A stretch of 64,000 bases of DNA, from positions 1,116,001-1,180,000 of the forward strand of contig NZ_CP194902.1 of NCBI RefSeq assembly GCF_051027545.1, written 5' to 3'. Shown in pieces: positions 34,475 through 42,470 of the stretch. Origin of the DNA: Methylocaldum sp002005105 (lineage in GTDB: Bacteria > Pseudomonadota > Gammaproteobacteria > Methylococcales > Methylococcaceae). The first letter of the stretch is position 1; the number at the start of each line of letters is the position of its first letter. The notes beneath the pieces are model-generated. The model was given only the letters and a program-made list of their open reading frames with translations, was not told where the DNA came from and searched no databases. Both the position numbers and the translations under genes were made by a program.

Positions 34475-35157
34475 CTTTTGCCCGTGCGCGGTCGGCGCTT
34501 CCCGATTTCCGGGCGGTCATTCTTGACATGGACGGTCTGGCCCTGGACACCGAATCGACTTATTGCCACGCCTGGCGTTCGGCGGCGGCCGATCTGGGCT
34601 TCGATCTGAGCGAAGAATTCTGCCTTGGGTTGTTCGGCCGCCATGCCGATGACGTGGAACGGGCGCTTAAGACTGCACTTGGCGATGCGTTCGATCGCAG
34701 GTCGTTTCATGAATCCGCCGAACGCCACTGGCGGCGCTATCTCGACGAACACGGCATAGGGCCGATGTCGGGCCTGAAAGAGCTGCTCGCTATTCTGCGA
34801 CACCGGGCGATTCCCTATGCGCTGGCTACCAACAGCGACGGCCCGTATGCATGGGAGTGCCTGCGGCTGTCGGGTATGGAAAAGACCTTTCAGGTTGTCG
34901 TGACCCGCGACCAGGTCGAACGGGGGAAACCGGCGCCCGACCTCTTTCTCGATGCGGCGAGACGTTTGAATGTTCCGCCGGACCTATGCCTGGTGCTGGA
35001 GGATTCGGAAACTGGCTTGGAAGCGGCCCGTGCGGCGGGAACTGTTCCGGTTCTGATTCAACGGCGCCACGAAATCCGCCGGAAACTGTCGAAATGGGCG
35101 GCGCTCAGCTTTCCGAGCTTGCTGGATCTGGCCCAGTTGCTGGAAACAACCGGATGA
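34471..35157 (+). CDS. HAD-superfamily hydrolase, beta-phosphoglucomutase-like
   Basis: 228 aa. AVILDMDGLALDTES carries the nucleophile and acid/base aspartates D19 and D21. ALATNSDG supplies motif II, and RGKPAPDLFLDAARRL with LEDSETGLEAARAAG motifs III and IV. The alpha-helical cap lies between about residues 30 and 90. Substrate is probably a phosphosugar or phosphonucleoside; this cannot be decided. Starts at an ATG overlapping the small membrane protein stop. Confidence 0.9.
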   Translation: MTFARARSALPDFRAVILDMDGLALDTESTYCHAWRSAAADLGFDLSEEFCLGLFGRHADDVERALKTALGDAFDRRSFHESAERHWRRYLDEHGIGPMSGLKELLAILRHRAIPYALATNSDGPYAWECLRLSGMEKTFQVVVTRDQVERGKPAPDLFLDAARRLNVPPDLCLVLEDSETGLEAARAAGTVPVLIQRRHEIRRKLSKWAALSFPSLLDLAQLLETTG

Positions 35158-35224
35158 GAGGAAAAGTTTCCACAGGGACGGGAGCGCGAGTAATGTTCCA
35201 TGCGCTTTTTTCCTTGGTGGCCTT

Positions 35225-35430
35225 GCCGCTCGTTTGGCGGGTTACGGTGCGCGCCTGACTCGCTGGGCTACACGCAGGTTGCGTGACGGCGCACCTAACC
35301 CGCCCTACCACGGGTCATTTTTCGCTTTGGTGTAACGACGGAAACCGGGATTTCGTAGGGTGGGTTAGGCGCACTCCGGTATAGGCTGGCCGTAGAACAC
35401 TATGCTTCGCGTGCGCCGTAACCCACCATG
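35225..35430. repeat. Dispersed repeat with GTAGGGTGGGTTAGGCGC ends
   Basis: GGCGCACCTAACCCGCCCTACC and, 45 bp on, the inverse GTAGGGTGGGTTAGGCGCAC, then a GCGCCGTAACCCACC end. This is the widely scattered gammaproteobacterial palindromic unit type. Nothing coding. Confidence 0.6.
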
Positions 35431-35479
35431 GCAACGTTCGGTCGCCTTGCCGCTCGACCGATCGATCGGTGTTACTCGG

Positions 35480-35590
35480 TAGGTCGGGAATTCTTTCCCG
35501 ACGCCATGGCCGGGCCAGCGGCTTTGTCGGCAAGGGATTGCCGACCTACGGCCGTGTCAGCCGGTCGGTCGGGAAGGGATTCCCGACGTG
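35480..35590. repeat. REP cluster
   Basis: Three REPs: G-type direct, C-type inverted, and a final G-type palindrome whose sequence reads GTCGGGAAGGGATTCCCGAC. It follows the HAD gene and precedes the 3' end of the 52-aa protein gene. Confidence 0.8.
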
Positions 35591-35607
35591 CTGTTTCTCC
35601 ATCCAAG

Positions 35608-35645
35608 AGCCTTTTCCGATCAGGCGGCGCGGATCGGAAAAGGCT
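35608..35645 (-). promoter_or_regulatory. Perfect 14-bp hairpin over the stop codon of the 52-aa gene
   Basis: AGCCTTTTCCGATC at 35608-35621 is the exact reverse complement of 35632-35645, with a 10-nt loop. On the mRNA the first arm encodes residues EPFPIR and the stop codon spans loop and second arm. No T-run follows, so it is more likely an mRNA processing or stability element than an ordinary terminator. Confidence 0.7.
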
Positions 35646-35778
35646 CCTGGCCTTTGTGTTTGAGCTTGCGGGTATAGGTGCGGCCGTCGCGGAACGTGGC
35701 GGCTCGGTTGAACTTCCCGGCATATTTGGCGACGGGATTGGTCTGGGGGATCTGAGGTCGCTTGGTTTTCTTGCTCAT
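35620..35778 (-). CDS. Small basic protein, 52 aa, with ArfA-like features
   Basis: Short frame MSKKTKRPQIPQTNPVAKYA continuing GKFNRAATFRDGRTYTRKLK and HKGQEPFPIRAA, rich in Lys/Arg. The pattern NPVAKxAxxFN...FRD...Y.RK.KHKG recurs in small conserved proteins I recall from proteobacteria, and the FR...Y.RK.KH part resembles the ribosome-rescue factor ArfA by eye. Its stop codon lies in a perfect 14-bp hairpin, reminiscent of the arfA 3' hairpin. Function remains inference. It is the third gene in a run with the two cupins on the same strand. Confidence 0.65.
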   Translation of the reverse strand: MSKKTKRPQIPQTNPVAKYAGKFNRAATFRDGRTYTRKLKHKGQEPFPIRAA

Positions 35779-35862
35779 GGTGTTGCTCTCGTTTGAATGT
35801 CTTCGCCGGATACCGGCTCGCCCTTCAGACCGCTCCGAGCAGGTTCGGTTCCCGAGCCGGTC

Positions 35863-36138
35863 TCAAGAAAAGTTGTAGTGCTTGCGCACGGTTTCGAGGA
35901 TCTTCCAGGTGCATTGCAGTCCGGACCGGAACGTCACCAGATCGCCCTTGCCGAATTCCACGGGGTCGCCGCCTTTGGGCGTCACGATCACGCGTCCTTC
36001 CAAGAGATAGCAGGTTTCGGTCTCGTCGTAAGTCCACGGAAATTCGGACGGTTCCTTGCTCCACACCGGCCATTGCCGTACGCCCAACGATTTGAGCCGG
36101 TCTTCGCCGACTTGTTTTTCGATACGGATATCGCTCAT
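35863..36138 (-). CDS. Cupin-domain protein (DUF861-like)
   Basis: 91 aa single-domain cupin. WPVWSKEPSEFPWTYDETET holds motif 1 and CYLLEGRVIVTPKGGDPVEF the middle strands, with GDLVTFRSGLQCTWKI as motif 2. The Tyr-Asp-Glu-Thr-Glu context and conserved Cys-Tyr resemble ureidoglycine-type small cupins. No metal-binding His pair is evident in motif 1, so enzymatic activity is doubtful. It follows another cupin by 15 bp. Confidence 0.85.
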   Translation of the reverse strand: MSDIRIEKQVGEDRLKSLGVRQWPVWSKEPSEFPWTYDETETCYLLEGRVIVTPKGGDPVEFGKGDLVTFRSGLQCTWKILETVRKHYNFS

Positions 36139-36153
36139 CTCGTACTCTCCTAT

Positions 36154-36549
36154 TCATTTGGTGATCGGTTTCGAGGTAGAGCCTCGGCCATAGTGCAAAG
36201 CCAGCCATACGGTGATCGTATCCGGCGGAGTCCAGTTTACGCGATGACGGCAATGGGCCGGAAGCAAAAGGGCATCGCCGGGGTGCAAAAACGTTTCGCC
36301 ATTCCGCCCTTCGATCGCGAGTCTTGCCTGACCTTGAAGCAGCAGCACCCATTCGTCCCAGTCCTGATCGTACCATTGTCCTTCCGGTGTGGCATGTCCC
36401 TTGGAAAGAATCCGCTCCAGCCGGAAAGCCGGCGTTTCCAGCAGAACTTCGAATTTTTCCTCGGGCAAGTCCTCCGGCAGGTCGGCCAGCAATGTGGTCA
36501 TCGATGCTTCAGGCAGTTCGAGCATTCTGAAAAATTCCTTTAGAGGCAA
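36154..36549 (-). CDS. Cupin-domain protein
   Basis: 131 aa (an internal ATG at 36525, MLELPEAS, may be the true start). ILSKGHATPEGQWYDQDWDE and WVLLLQGQARLAIEGRNGET form the cupin motif 1 region; HPGDALLLPAHCRHRVNWT gives motif 2 with a His. One likely metal site. The gene lies immediately upstream of a second, unrelated-looking cupin on the same strand, so they are probably co-transcribed. Confidence 0.85.
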   Translation of the reverse strand: MPLKEFFRMLELPEASMTTLLADLPEDLPEEKFEVLLETPAFRLERILSKGHATPEGQWYDQDWDEWVLLLQGQARLAIEGRNGETFLHPGDALLLPAHCRHRVNWTPPDTITVWLALHYGRGSTSKPITK

Positions 36550-36767
36550 CGATGGCTGTCACTCTAATGAAACACTTATTCACAAAATCTGTGGATAAAG
36601 TTCTGCAAAAGCCTAGAACAATTTCTTCCAGACCCGATGACATAAGGGCTGCACACGATTGCACAAAATTTTCGCACATAGCGGTTTGGTGGTCGCCTCC
36701 ATTTCTTCACGCCCGCTGTCCGGTTTGATAGAGTGCCGAAAAAATCGAACGGGAGGCAACTACAACT

Positions 36768-37076
36768 ATGATTGCGGCATTATCGATGATCGTCATCTTG
36801 GCAATCGCGGTTTGGTTCTATCAAACCGCTCAACGGTTGAATCTGCCCGCATTGGCTTGGGCCATAGCCGGGGTCATCGTTTATTACGGCGGTTTCCTGT
36901 TTTGGATGCAAGTCGTGCTCCGCTCGCTACTGGGCGAGTCGTTTCATACACACGGCTTTTGGCTGGGAATCGGCATGGATGTCACGGCGATTCTGGCCGG
37001 GGCGGTCTGCGCCGTGCTGTTCCGTTACGGGGTCATGATGAAAAAGGGCCGGAAGCCGTTCGAGACGTCTTTTTAG
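36768..37076 (+). CDS. Small membrane protein, paralogue of 34196-34474
   Basis: 102 aa, three predicted membrane helices. AVWFYQTAQRLNLPALAWAI, VIVYYGGFLFWM and LRSLLGESF match the 92-aa protein 2.3 kb upstream position by position. A GGGAGGC binding site lies upstream. No characterised family. A REP cluster follows the stop immediately. Confidence 0.75.
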   Translation: MIAALSMIVILAIAVWFYQTAQRLNLPALAWAIAGVIVYYGGFLFWMQVVLRSLLGESFHTHGFWLGIGMDVTAILAGAVCAVLFRYGVMMKKGRKPFETSF

Positions 37077-37082
37077 ACGGAT

Positions 37083-37236
37083 TTGTCGGCAAGGGATTGC
37101 CGACCTACGATCGTGCCGCTTTGTAGGTCGGGAATCCTTTCCCGACGCCACGGCCTGGCCCACGGCTTCGTCGGCAAGGGATGGCCGACCTACGAACCGG
37201 TGCCGCGAAGTAGGTCGGGAATCCTTTCCCGACGCA
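37083..37236. repeat. REP cluster (4 units, alternating)
   Basis: C-type inverted, G-type direct, C-type inverted, G-type direct, with spacers GATCGTGCCGCTTT and GCCACGGCCTGGCCCACG also conserved between clusters. Between the small membrane protein and the nhaD 3' end. Confidence 0.9.
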
Positions 37237-37257
37237 AACTAGTAGGCTTAACGCCAT

Positions 37258-38697
37258 TCAGAACAGCGCGGCATTGAGCCAGAAGTGGGCGACGATGCTG
37301 CCCGCATAGCCGAGCGCGATTGCCGGCATCCACTTCAAATGACTCAAAAACGTGTAGGCGCCTCGCGTCTGCCCCATGAGCGCGACGCCCGCCGCCGAGC
37401 CGACCGACAGCAAGCTGCCGCCGACTCCGGCGGTCAGGGTTACCAAAAGCCATTGTCCCATAGAGAGATCCGGGTTCATCGACAAGATCGCGAACATGAC
37501 CGGGATGTTGTCGACGAAGGCCGAGGCGATGCCTACCAGAATGTTCGCCGGAGTCGCTCCCAATTCGCCGTAGAGATACTGCGAGACGTGCCCCAAATAG
37601 CCCAGAAAATCGAGTCCGCCCACGCACAGCACCACGCCGTAGAAAAAAAGCAGCGTGTCCCACTCCAGCTGCGCCAATTTCTGGAAGATATCGAACCGCT
37701 CTTCGCCAGGTAAGGCTTCTGCCTCTTCTTCCTCCTCGTGCCTTTCCAATAGCTCGGTCGGCACCTCGGGTTCTTCTCGATGGGTGATGTGCAGGTAATA
37801 GCCGAAGAACTGGATATACGTCAAACCTGCCATCATTCCCACCGCGGCGGGCAAATGCAGGATATTGGAGAACACCACGGCAGTCGCGATGGTGAGCAGG
37901 AACAAGGCGACTATCCGTTTGGCGCCCCGCTTCATTTTGGTGACATCCTTGATTTCCGCCGGGCGCGCGTCCGGTATCGCGAAATGCATGATGGCGGCGG
38001 GCAGCACGAAATTGATGACCGCCGGAACGAACAGAACGAAAAAGCCCCAGAAAGTAACTTTATGCTGTTGCCAAACCATCAGCGTCGTGATGTCGCCGAA
38101 AGGGCAGAATGCGCCGCCGGCATTCACGGCGACCACGGTGTTGACGCAGGACAGCGCGACGAAGCGCGGGTTATCCTTGCCGACGGCCATTACGACGGCG
38201 GTCATCAACATCGCCGTGGTCATATTGTTCGAGATGGAGGAGATGAAAAAGGCCAGAATCCCGGTGATCCAAAACAATGAGCGATAACCGAGACCCTTGC
38301 TGACCAGCCAGGCCCTGACAGCCTCGAATACTTGCCGTTCCTCGAGCGCATTGACGTACGTGATCGACACGATCAGGAACAGGAGCAGTTCGCCGTAATC
38401 CAGCACCAAGGTCCGCACCGCGTCTTCGGCGAGCTGCGGCTGGCCTTGCAGGTTGTAGACGACGGCGATCGCGGCCCAGATGATCGCCGCCGCCAGCATC
38501 ATGGGTTTGGATTTTTTGAGTTCCGTGACTTCTTCCAAGACGACGAAGATATAAGCCAGCACGAACGCGGCGATCGCCAGATAGCCGACAAAATGCCCGG
38601 TCAGATCCAAAGCTTGACCTTCAGCCGGGATGGCCAGGGCAGTGAGCGGAAAGATCGCCAAAAAAAACGCCAGTAAAATCTTCTGCTTCAAAACCAT
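37258..38697 (-). CDS. nhaD: NhaD-type sodium/proton antiporter
   Basis: 479 aa with about 12 hydrophobic helices after a signal-like N-terminus (KILLAFFLAIFPLTALAIPA). SSISNNMTTAMLMTAVVMAV and CVNTVVAVNAGGAFCPFGDI are NhaD signatures; the cytoplasmic loop EEEEEAEALPGEERFD is acidic. It exchanges Na+ or Li+ for protons at the inner membrane, as expected in alkali- or salt-exposed bacteria. Single-gene unit with a terminator-like hairpin in the leader direction (38731-38758). Confidence 0.93.
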   Translation of the reverse strand: MVLKQKILLAFFLAIFPLTALAIPAEGQALDLTGHFVGYLAIAAFVLAYIFVVLEEVTELKKSKPMMLAAAIIWAAIAVVYNLQGQPQLAEDAVRTLVLDYGELLLFLIVSITYVNALEERQVFEAVRAWLVSKGLGYRSLFWITGILAFFISSISNNMTTAMLMTAVVMAVGKDNPRFVALSCVNTVVAVNAGGAFCPFGDITTLMVWQQHKVTFWGFFVLFVPAVINFVLPAAIMHFAIPDARPAEIKDVTKMKRGAKRIVALFLLTIATAVVFSNILHLPAAVGMMAGLTYIQFFGYYLHITHREEPEVPTELLERHEEEEEAEALPGEERFDIFQKLAQLEWDTLLFFYGVVLCVGGLDFLGYLGHVSQYLYGELGATPANILVGIASAFVDNIPVMFAILSMNPDLSMGQWLLVTLTAGVGGSLLSVGSAAGVALMGQTRGAYTFLSHLKWMPAIALGYAGSIVAHFWLNAALF

Positions 38698-38730
38698 TCG
38701 AGAACCTTTTTTCTTCCTGTGCGAAAAACC

Positions 38731-38758
38731 ACGCCGCGTCTGGCCAACAGCGCGGCGT
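38731..38758 (-). terminator. Terminator-like hairpin upstream of nhaD
   Basis: ACGCCGCG / CGCGGCGT stem of 8 bp, followed on the minus strand by GGTTTTTCG. It would end the transcript of the upstream Crp/Fnr gene, or act as an nhaD leader attenuator. Confidence 0.5.
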
Positions 38759-38891
38759 CAAACAATTCTTAGTGTTTCAGTAGAGAATGGTAGCATTTGC
38801 CGCTTCTGAGTCCGAGCATGTGTTTTATGCCCCGGCTCCCCGGAGCCGGGATATCTACACAAAACCTCGGGCCAACATTCCGGCAGGGAAG

Positions 38892-38920
38892 GTCGCGGCT
38901 AAAGCGACGTTTGCGATTGG
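38892..38920 (-). repeat. CCAATCGC-box hairpin repeat
   Basis: Reads on the minus strand CCAATCGCAAAC then GTCGC-TTTAGCC-GCGAC. Same box and same TTTAGCC loop as the copy at 56270-56301 but with different, self-complementary arms. Confidence 0.65.
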
Positions 38921-38943
38921 ATGGGCACGATTGAAGACAGCTC

Positions 38944-39093
38944 CGTCGGGAAAGGATTCCCGACCTACTGAGCGGCACCGGTTCGTAGGTCGGCAATCCC
39001 TTGCCGACAAAACCGCTTGCCGATCTATTCAGTCGGGAAGGATTCCCGACCTACAAAGCGGCACGATCGTAGGTCGGCAATCCTTTGCCGACA
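38944..39093. repeat. REP cluster (4 units)
   Basis: Units in order are G-type inverted, C-type direct, G-type inverted and C-type direct, with GTAG feet. It ends 25 bp before the 3' end of the Crp/Fnr gene. Confidence 0.9.
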
Positions 39094-39118
39094 TAACCGC
39101 CGAAGGCCGCCGATTCCG

Positions 39119-39796
39119 TTACCAGGATGCCGGCAACTTGCGCCGGATGAGAATGAATTTGCGTTCTACGGAAAGATAGCCGCCGCGTTCCAAATCTTTC
39201 ATGATCCGGCTGACCATCTCCCGCGAGCAGCCGATGATGTTGGCCAGATCCTGATGGGTCGGCTTTTCCCGGATGATCCATTCGTTTTCGTTCTCGACGG
39301 CCATGTCGTAAAGGGTTTTAACCAATCGCCCGTACACATCCGACAGCGCGAGCCCTCGAACGTTCTCGGTCAAACTGCGGATCCGCTGAGTGAGGCTCCG
39401 GATGATGCTGGACGCGGCGTCCGGATGGCTTTTCAGCCAAGTCTTCAATGCGAGCCGCGGAATCAGGCTGCACACTGTTGGTTCCAGGGCGGCTATCGAA
39501 GCCGAACGGGGTTCGCCGTCCAGCAAGGACAGCTCCCCGAAAAACGAGCCCGCACCCTGAGTCGAAAGAATCACCATGCGCCCGTTTGCGCTGCTCAGAT
39601 AAGCCTGCACCTTGCCGGACAAAATAATGAACAGCGCTCCGCCTTCTTCGCCCTCGCGAATGATAATCGAATTCTTGGGATAGCTTTTTATGGCCGCGCA
39701 GGAAGCCAGTTCCGCCAGAGCGGTGTCGGGCACTTCGGAAAAATAGGGGACGCTTTTTAACCCCTGAAGCGTTTCTTTCGACACAATCGCGTTCAA
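39119..39796 (-). CDS. Crp/Fnr-family transcriptional regulator
   Basis: 225 aa. The N-terminal cyclic-nucleotide-binding barrel has REGEEGGALFIILSGKVQAY and GSFFGELSLLDGEPRSASIA (FGE...R.A pattern). The C-terminal helix-turn-helix reads THQDLANIIGCSREMVSRIM then KDLERGGYLS. No Fnr-like N-terminal Cys cluster, so direct oxygen sensing is unlikely. A cyclic nucleotide is a candidate ligand; a nucleotide cyclase is encoded at 48126-50372, but any link is speculative. Confidence 0.9.
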   Translation of the reverse strand: MNAIVSKETLQGLKSVPYFSEVPDTALAELASCAAIKSYPKNSIIIREGEEGGALFIILSGKVQAYLSSANGRMVILSTQGAGSFFGELSLLDGEPRSASIAALEPTVCSLIPRLALKTWLKSHPDAASSIIRSLTQRIRSLTENVRGLALSDVYGRLVKTLYDMAVENENEWIIREKPTHQDLANIIGCSREMVSRIMKDLERGGYLSVERKFILIRRKLPASW

Positions 39797-39903
39797 CTGA
39801 AGAAAACGAAAACACTCGATCTCTCCCGTCGTTTTTCGAGTTTCGAGGTACGGTGCGACGGGCGATAGATCTAAATGTTAGTTTATATTCGATCCATCGG
39901 CCT

Positions 39904-39937
39904 CAAAAAAAGGGGACCGGCGCTGAATTTCGGTCCC
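39904..39937 (-). terminator. Rho-independent terminator
   Basis: On the minus strand GGGACCG / CGGTCCC (7 bp, 11-nt loop) is followed by CTTTTTTTG. It lies about 95 bp beyond the stop of the 83-aa membrane protein gene and closes that unit. Confidence 0.75.
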
Positions 39938-40032
39938 GAAGAGTCGCCTCGGAGGCGTAATCGGATTATCTAAGGCGGAGGACGGTTGGACTGCCTGTAC
40001 GTTTAGCTCCGCCGGCCACAGCCTTAGCGAAT

Positions 40033-40284
40033 TCATTCATTTTCCGATTCCGGTTTTTCGGGGAGTGCGGCTTTCGCCGGATTATCGATACCGGTGGCGT
40101 TCACGACTACTCCGGAGGATGAACGTTCTTTCGCACGCGCCGACGTTTCGGAGTTATCCCGCGGCAGAAAGACGAACAGCACCAGGGCCAATATGAAGGC
40201 AAAGATCGTCGTTATCACCGACACGCCGATATAGAGAAGCCTGGTAGGGCGTCCGGGAAAGCCTCTTTGAACCATGTATGTCAT
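40033..40284 (-). CDS. Small single-pass membrane protein, 83 aa
   Basis: N-terminal basic stretch (MTYMVQRGFPGRPTRLLY), one strong helix (IGVSVITTIFAFILALVLFV), then a hydrophilic, Ser/Glu-rich tail ending PEKPESENE. Expected Nin-Cout, function unknown. An internal ATG at 40275 is an alternative start. A good terminator follows. Confidence 0.6.
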   Translation of the reverse strand: MTYMVQRGFPGRPTRLLYIGVSVITTIFAFILALVLFVFLPRDNSETSARAKERSSSGVVVNATGIDNPAKAALPEKPESENE

Positions 40285-40520
40285 AAGCCTATTCGTTTGA
40301 GTTGATCGCCCAGGCTGATCGTGTCGGATATTTTCAAAATGCTCGTCCGAAGACGCGGAACGGAACCGCGCATATCGTCCCTTCGGAATGAGCCGATGTT
40401 CTTGCGGGAACTAGACTCAACTTACGCGCCCGGAGAACGGAATTCTGTGAAATATTCCCCTTTTTGGTGCAGTGCGCTCGGAGGTCGAGGGGGCGAGGCG
40501 TTCCGGCTTAATGACAGTAG

Positions 40521-40680
40521 TCGTAGGTTGGCAATCCTTTGCCGACGAAGCCGTGGGCCAGGCCGTGGCGTCGGGAAAGGATTCCCGACCTACGAGGTGG
40601 CACGGTCGTAGGTCGGCAATCCCTTGCCGACGAAGGCGCTCGGCCGGGGCTTTGTGTCGGCAAAGGATTGCCGACCTACA
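40521..40680. repeat. REP cluster (4 units)
   Basis: Order C-type direct, G-type inverted, C-type direct, C-type inverted, the last breaking strict alternation. The GTCGGCAAAGGATTGCCGAC of the last unit starts the 195-bp duplication shared with 43874-44071. Confidence 0.9.
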
Positions 40681-40850
40681 AAATCGATGGCATTGGAGAC
40701 GGGCGGGAGAAGCCGGGGCGGGCGGTTTGCGGTTTGGAGAGCGGCGGGCGGATTCGGCGGCAAGACGGAGGGTGCGCGTGGCGCACCCTCCCGGTCAGTT
40801 CAGCACGGTATGCAGCTTCCGGTTCCAAAGTAAAACCAGTACCCCGCCGG
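40657..40850. repeat. 195-bp duplication, copy A
   Basis: Runs from a REP through a G-rich spacer (GGGCGGTTTGCGGTT..GGAGAGCGG), a strong hairpin, and into the last 17 codons of the gene at 40800-41399. Copy B is at 43874-44071 in the same orientation, with scattered substitutions. Confidence 0.8.
40767..40791 (-). terminator. Strong hairpin 3' of the Cys-motif protein gene (copy A)
   Basis: GGAGGGTGCGC-GTG-GCGCACCCTCC, a perfect 11-bp stem 8 nt beyond the stop at 40800. No T-run follows, so it may act as mRNA 3' stabiliser or weak terminator. Confidence 0.55.
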
Positions 40851-41399
40851 GCAAATGAAACTGCACTGCGCTGCCGCATAGAGCAGCCCCCCGCCGCCAG
40901 CGCCGCCCGAAACCGGTTCACTGGCGGTATCGGTGATTTGCCAGGCGGAACCGGTCAGGACCATGTTGGTGATAGTGCTGATGAAGCTGAAGGTGTTGTC
41001 GGGTTTGAGGACGAAGGCGTAGCCCGGACCGTTCTCGGCCGCGTCGGCCTCGGGATCGCCCAGCAAGTAGCGGATGGTGCCGGTGCAATCGGGGTTGACG
41101 GTATAAACGGCGCTGCCTTTGGGTCTATCGCTGGTCGATGTCATTGTGATCAAGGCATGGCCTTCGCCGTCCGCCTCGATGGTGCCCACCTGGGCAAAAT
41201 GAACCGTCTGCTTATCGGAAAAATCGAGCCCGGACTTCGTTTTGCTCGGCACTTCCATGCGACCGGACGCCTGAAAGCCGTAGCGGCCTTTCAAGCTATC
41301 GATGCCGCACGTGCCGTCCGCCGCCTGCGCGGCGGGTGTGATCGCAATCGAAATCACGAACAAACCTAACAACGCCTGATGATGTCTATTCCGCAACAT
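40800..41399 (-). CDS. Secreted protein ending in the CPAGYWFY...CxPC motif
   Basis: 199 aa with a Sec signal (LLGLFVISIAITPAAQA, cut before ADGTCGID) and a GGGAGA binding site. The main domain (SLKGRYGFQASGRMEVPSK, AQVGTIEADGEGHALITMTS, YTVNPDCTGTIRYLL) looks like a lipocalin/beta-barrel-type exported domain seen in many uncharacterised bacterial proteins. After a Gly-rich linker (SGGAGGGGL) comes a C-terminal tail CSFICPAGYWFYFGTGSC plus IPC, almost identical to the 60-aa protein at 44018-44200. The tail is a separable module. Function unknown. Confidence 0.8.
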   Translation of the reverse strand: MLRNRHHQALLGLFVISIAITPAAQAADGTCGIDSLKGRYGFQASGRMEVPSKTKSGLDFSDKQTVHFAQVGTIEADGEGHALITMTSTSDRPKGSAVYTVNPDCTGTIRYLLGDPEADAAENGPGYAFVLKPDNTFSFISTITNMVLTGSAWQITDTASEPVSGGAGGGGLLYAAAQCSFICPAGYWFYFGTGSCIPC

Positions 41400-41636
41400 T
41401 CGAGTTCTCCCAAATCAGTTGGTATGAAGTGTTTAAAAACCCTTGAGAGTGAATCCCTTCTGCGTGTTGTTATTGGACTGATTCGTGAAAGCTTGCCGAC
41501 GGCTTGCGTCCGCACGATTCGGCGGCGTGTAACCCGGCGTATCTTCTTTCAACTGAGGCAAAAAGGCTTGTCATCCACGGCTGATTTTTGTGTAGGATTT
41601 GGATGACGCGGCCGATGCCGGCGTGCCCCAATAGTC

Positions 41637-41880
41637 GTAGGTCGGCAATCCGTTGCCGACAAGTGCGCTGGTCGACGGCTTTGTGTCGGGAAAGGATTCC
41701 CGACCTACAGGGAGGCACAGTCGTAGGTCGGCAATCCCTTGCCGACGAACCCGCTGATCGACCGGCTTTGCGTCGGGAAGGGCGTCTCCGGCGCTCCCGG
41801 AGACGCCGTTTGCGATTGGAAGGGATTCCCGACCTACTCGGCGACACGGGTCCGTAGGTCGGCAATCCTTTGCTGACAAA
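41637..41880. repeat. REP cluster (5 units, one interrupted)
   Basis: C, G, C, G, C types in strictly alternating orientation. The fourth unit is interrupted by a CCAATCGC-box hairpin (41775-41825). Adjacent to the RAYT transposase gene. Confidence 0.9.
41776..41825 (-). repeat. CCAATCGC-box hairpin inserted in a REP
   Basis: Within GTCGGG...ATTCCCGAC an extra segment of about 37 bp is flanked by AAGGG on both sides. On the minus strand it reads CCAATCGCAAACG, then a perfect 11-bp stem GGCGTCTCCGG / CCGGAGACGCC with loop GAGCG. The uninterrupted REP would be GTCGGGAAGGGATTCCCGAC. Confidence 0.75.
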
Positions 41881-41899
41881 CCCTTTTCGCGACCATTCG

Positions 41900-42409
41900 C
41901 TAATCCAAATCCATTCCCTGGATCGACGGCGGCTCGCTCGCTCCCCAACCTTCGGGATAGGCGCCGCATCTTCGCCATTCATGGAAGCTGGAGTGCGCAT
42001 ATGCCCCTGGATTCCGGGCAATCCCATGCTTGACCGGATTGAAATGGATGTAATCCAAATGTCGGGTTAAATCGTCCTGGTCACGAACGATGTGATCATA
42101 GAATCGGTTCTGCCACCAAGAGCCCGGCAAACCGGCGACGGTTTTGAAACGCCAGGTCACTTCTCGTTTTACGGCGGCCACGATCTTTGGCAGATGGGCC
42201 GCGTCATCCGGTTTGAACAGCCAATGGAAGTGGTCCGGCAATACGACATGCGCCAAGTGCCTATAGCGATAAACCGCCTTAACCGACCTCATGGAGGCGA
42301 GCAAGATCTGCACGGAAGCTTCGTCGGCAAGCCATGGATTCCTGCCATGGGTGACCAAGGTAACGAAGACGGGGTGGCCGGCAAGACAATACCGTCGATA
42401 GCGAGGCAT
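41900..42409 (-). CDS. REP-associated tyrosine transposase (RAYT, IS200-like fold)
   Basis: 169 aa from ATG 42409 (MPRYRRYCLAGHPVFVTLVT, the usual RAYT start; open upstream to 42478 through REP sequence, with another ATG at 42448). HFH at residues 60-62 in VVLPDHFHWLF is the HUH motif and Y120 in DYIHFNPVKHG the expected catalytic tyrosine. RAYTs nick single-stranded REPs and are thought to disperse them. It sits between two REP clusters with GTAG feet, the expected genomic setting. The frame appears intact. Confidence 0.93.
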   Translation of the reverse strand: MPRYRRYCLAGHPVFVTLVTHGRNPWLADEASVQILLASMRSVKAVYRYRHLAHVVLPDHFHWLFKPDDAAHLPKIVAAVKREVTWRFKTVAGLPGSWWQNRFYDHIVRDQDDLTRHLDYIHFNPVKHGIARNPGAYAHSSFHEWRRCGAYPEGWGASEPPSIQGMDLD

Positions 42410-42470
42410 CAGCTTAAAAGAATCAGTGGTAGCCGAAATATAGATCATTAAGCTTTTTCCGGCCCTGCGC

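Noticed and set aside
41571..41978. 135-aa minus frame, and similar frames at 47722-48003 and 40472-40858
   Set aside because: They are translations of REP arrays (recurring RESLPD, KDCRPT, SRSGIPS words), not proteins.
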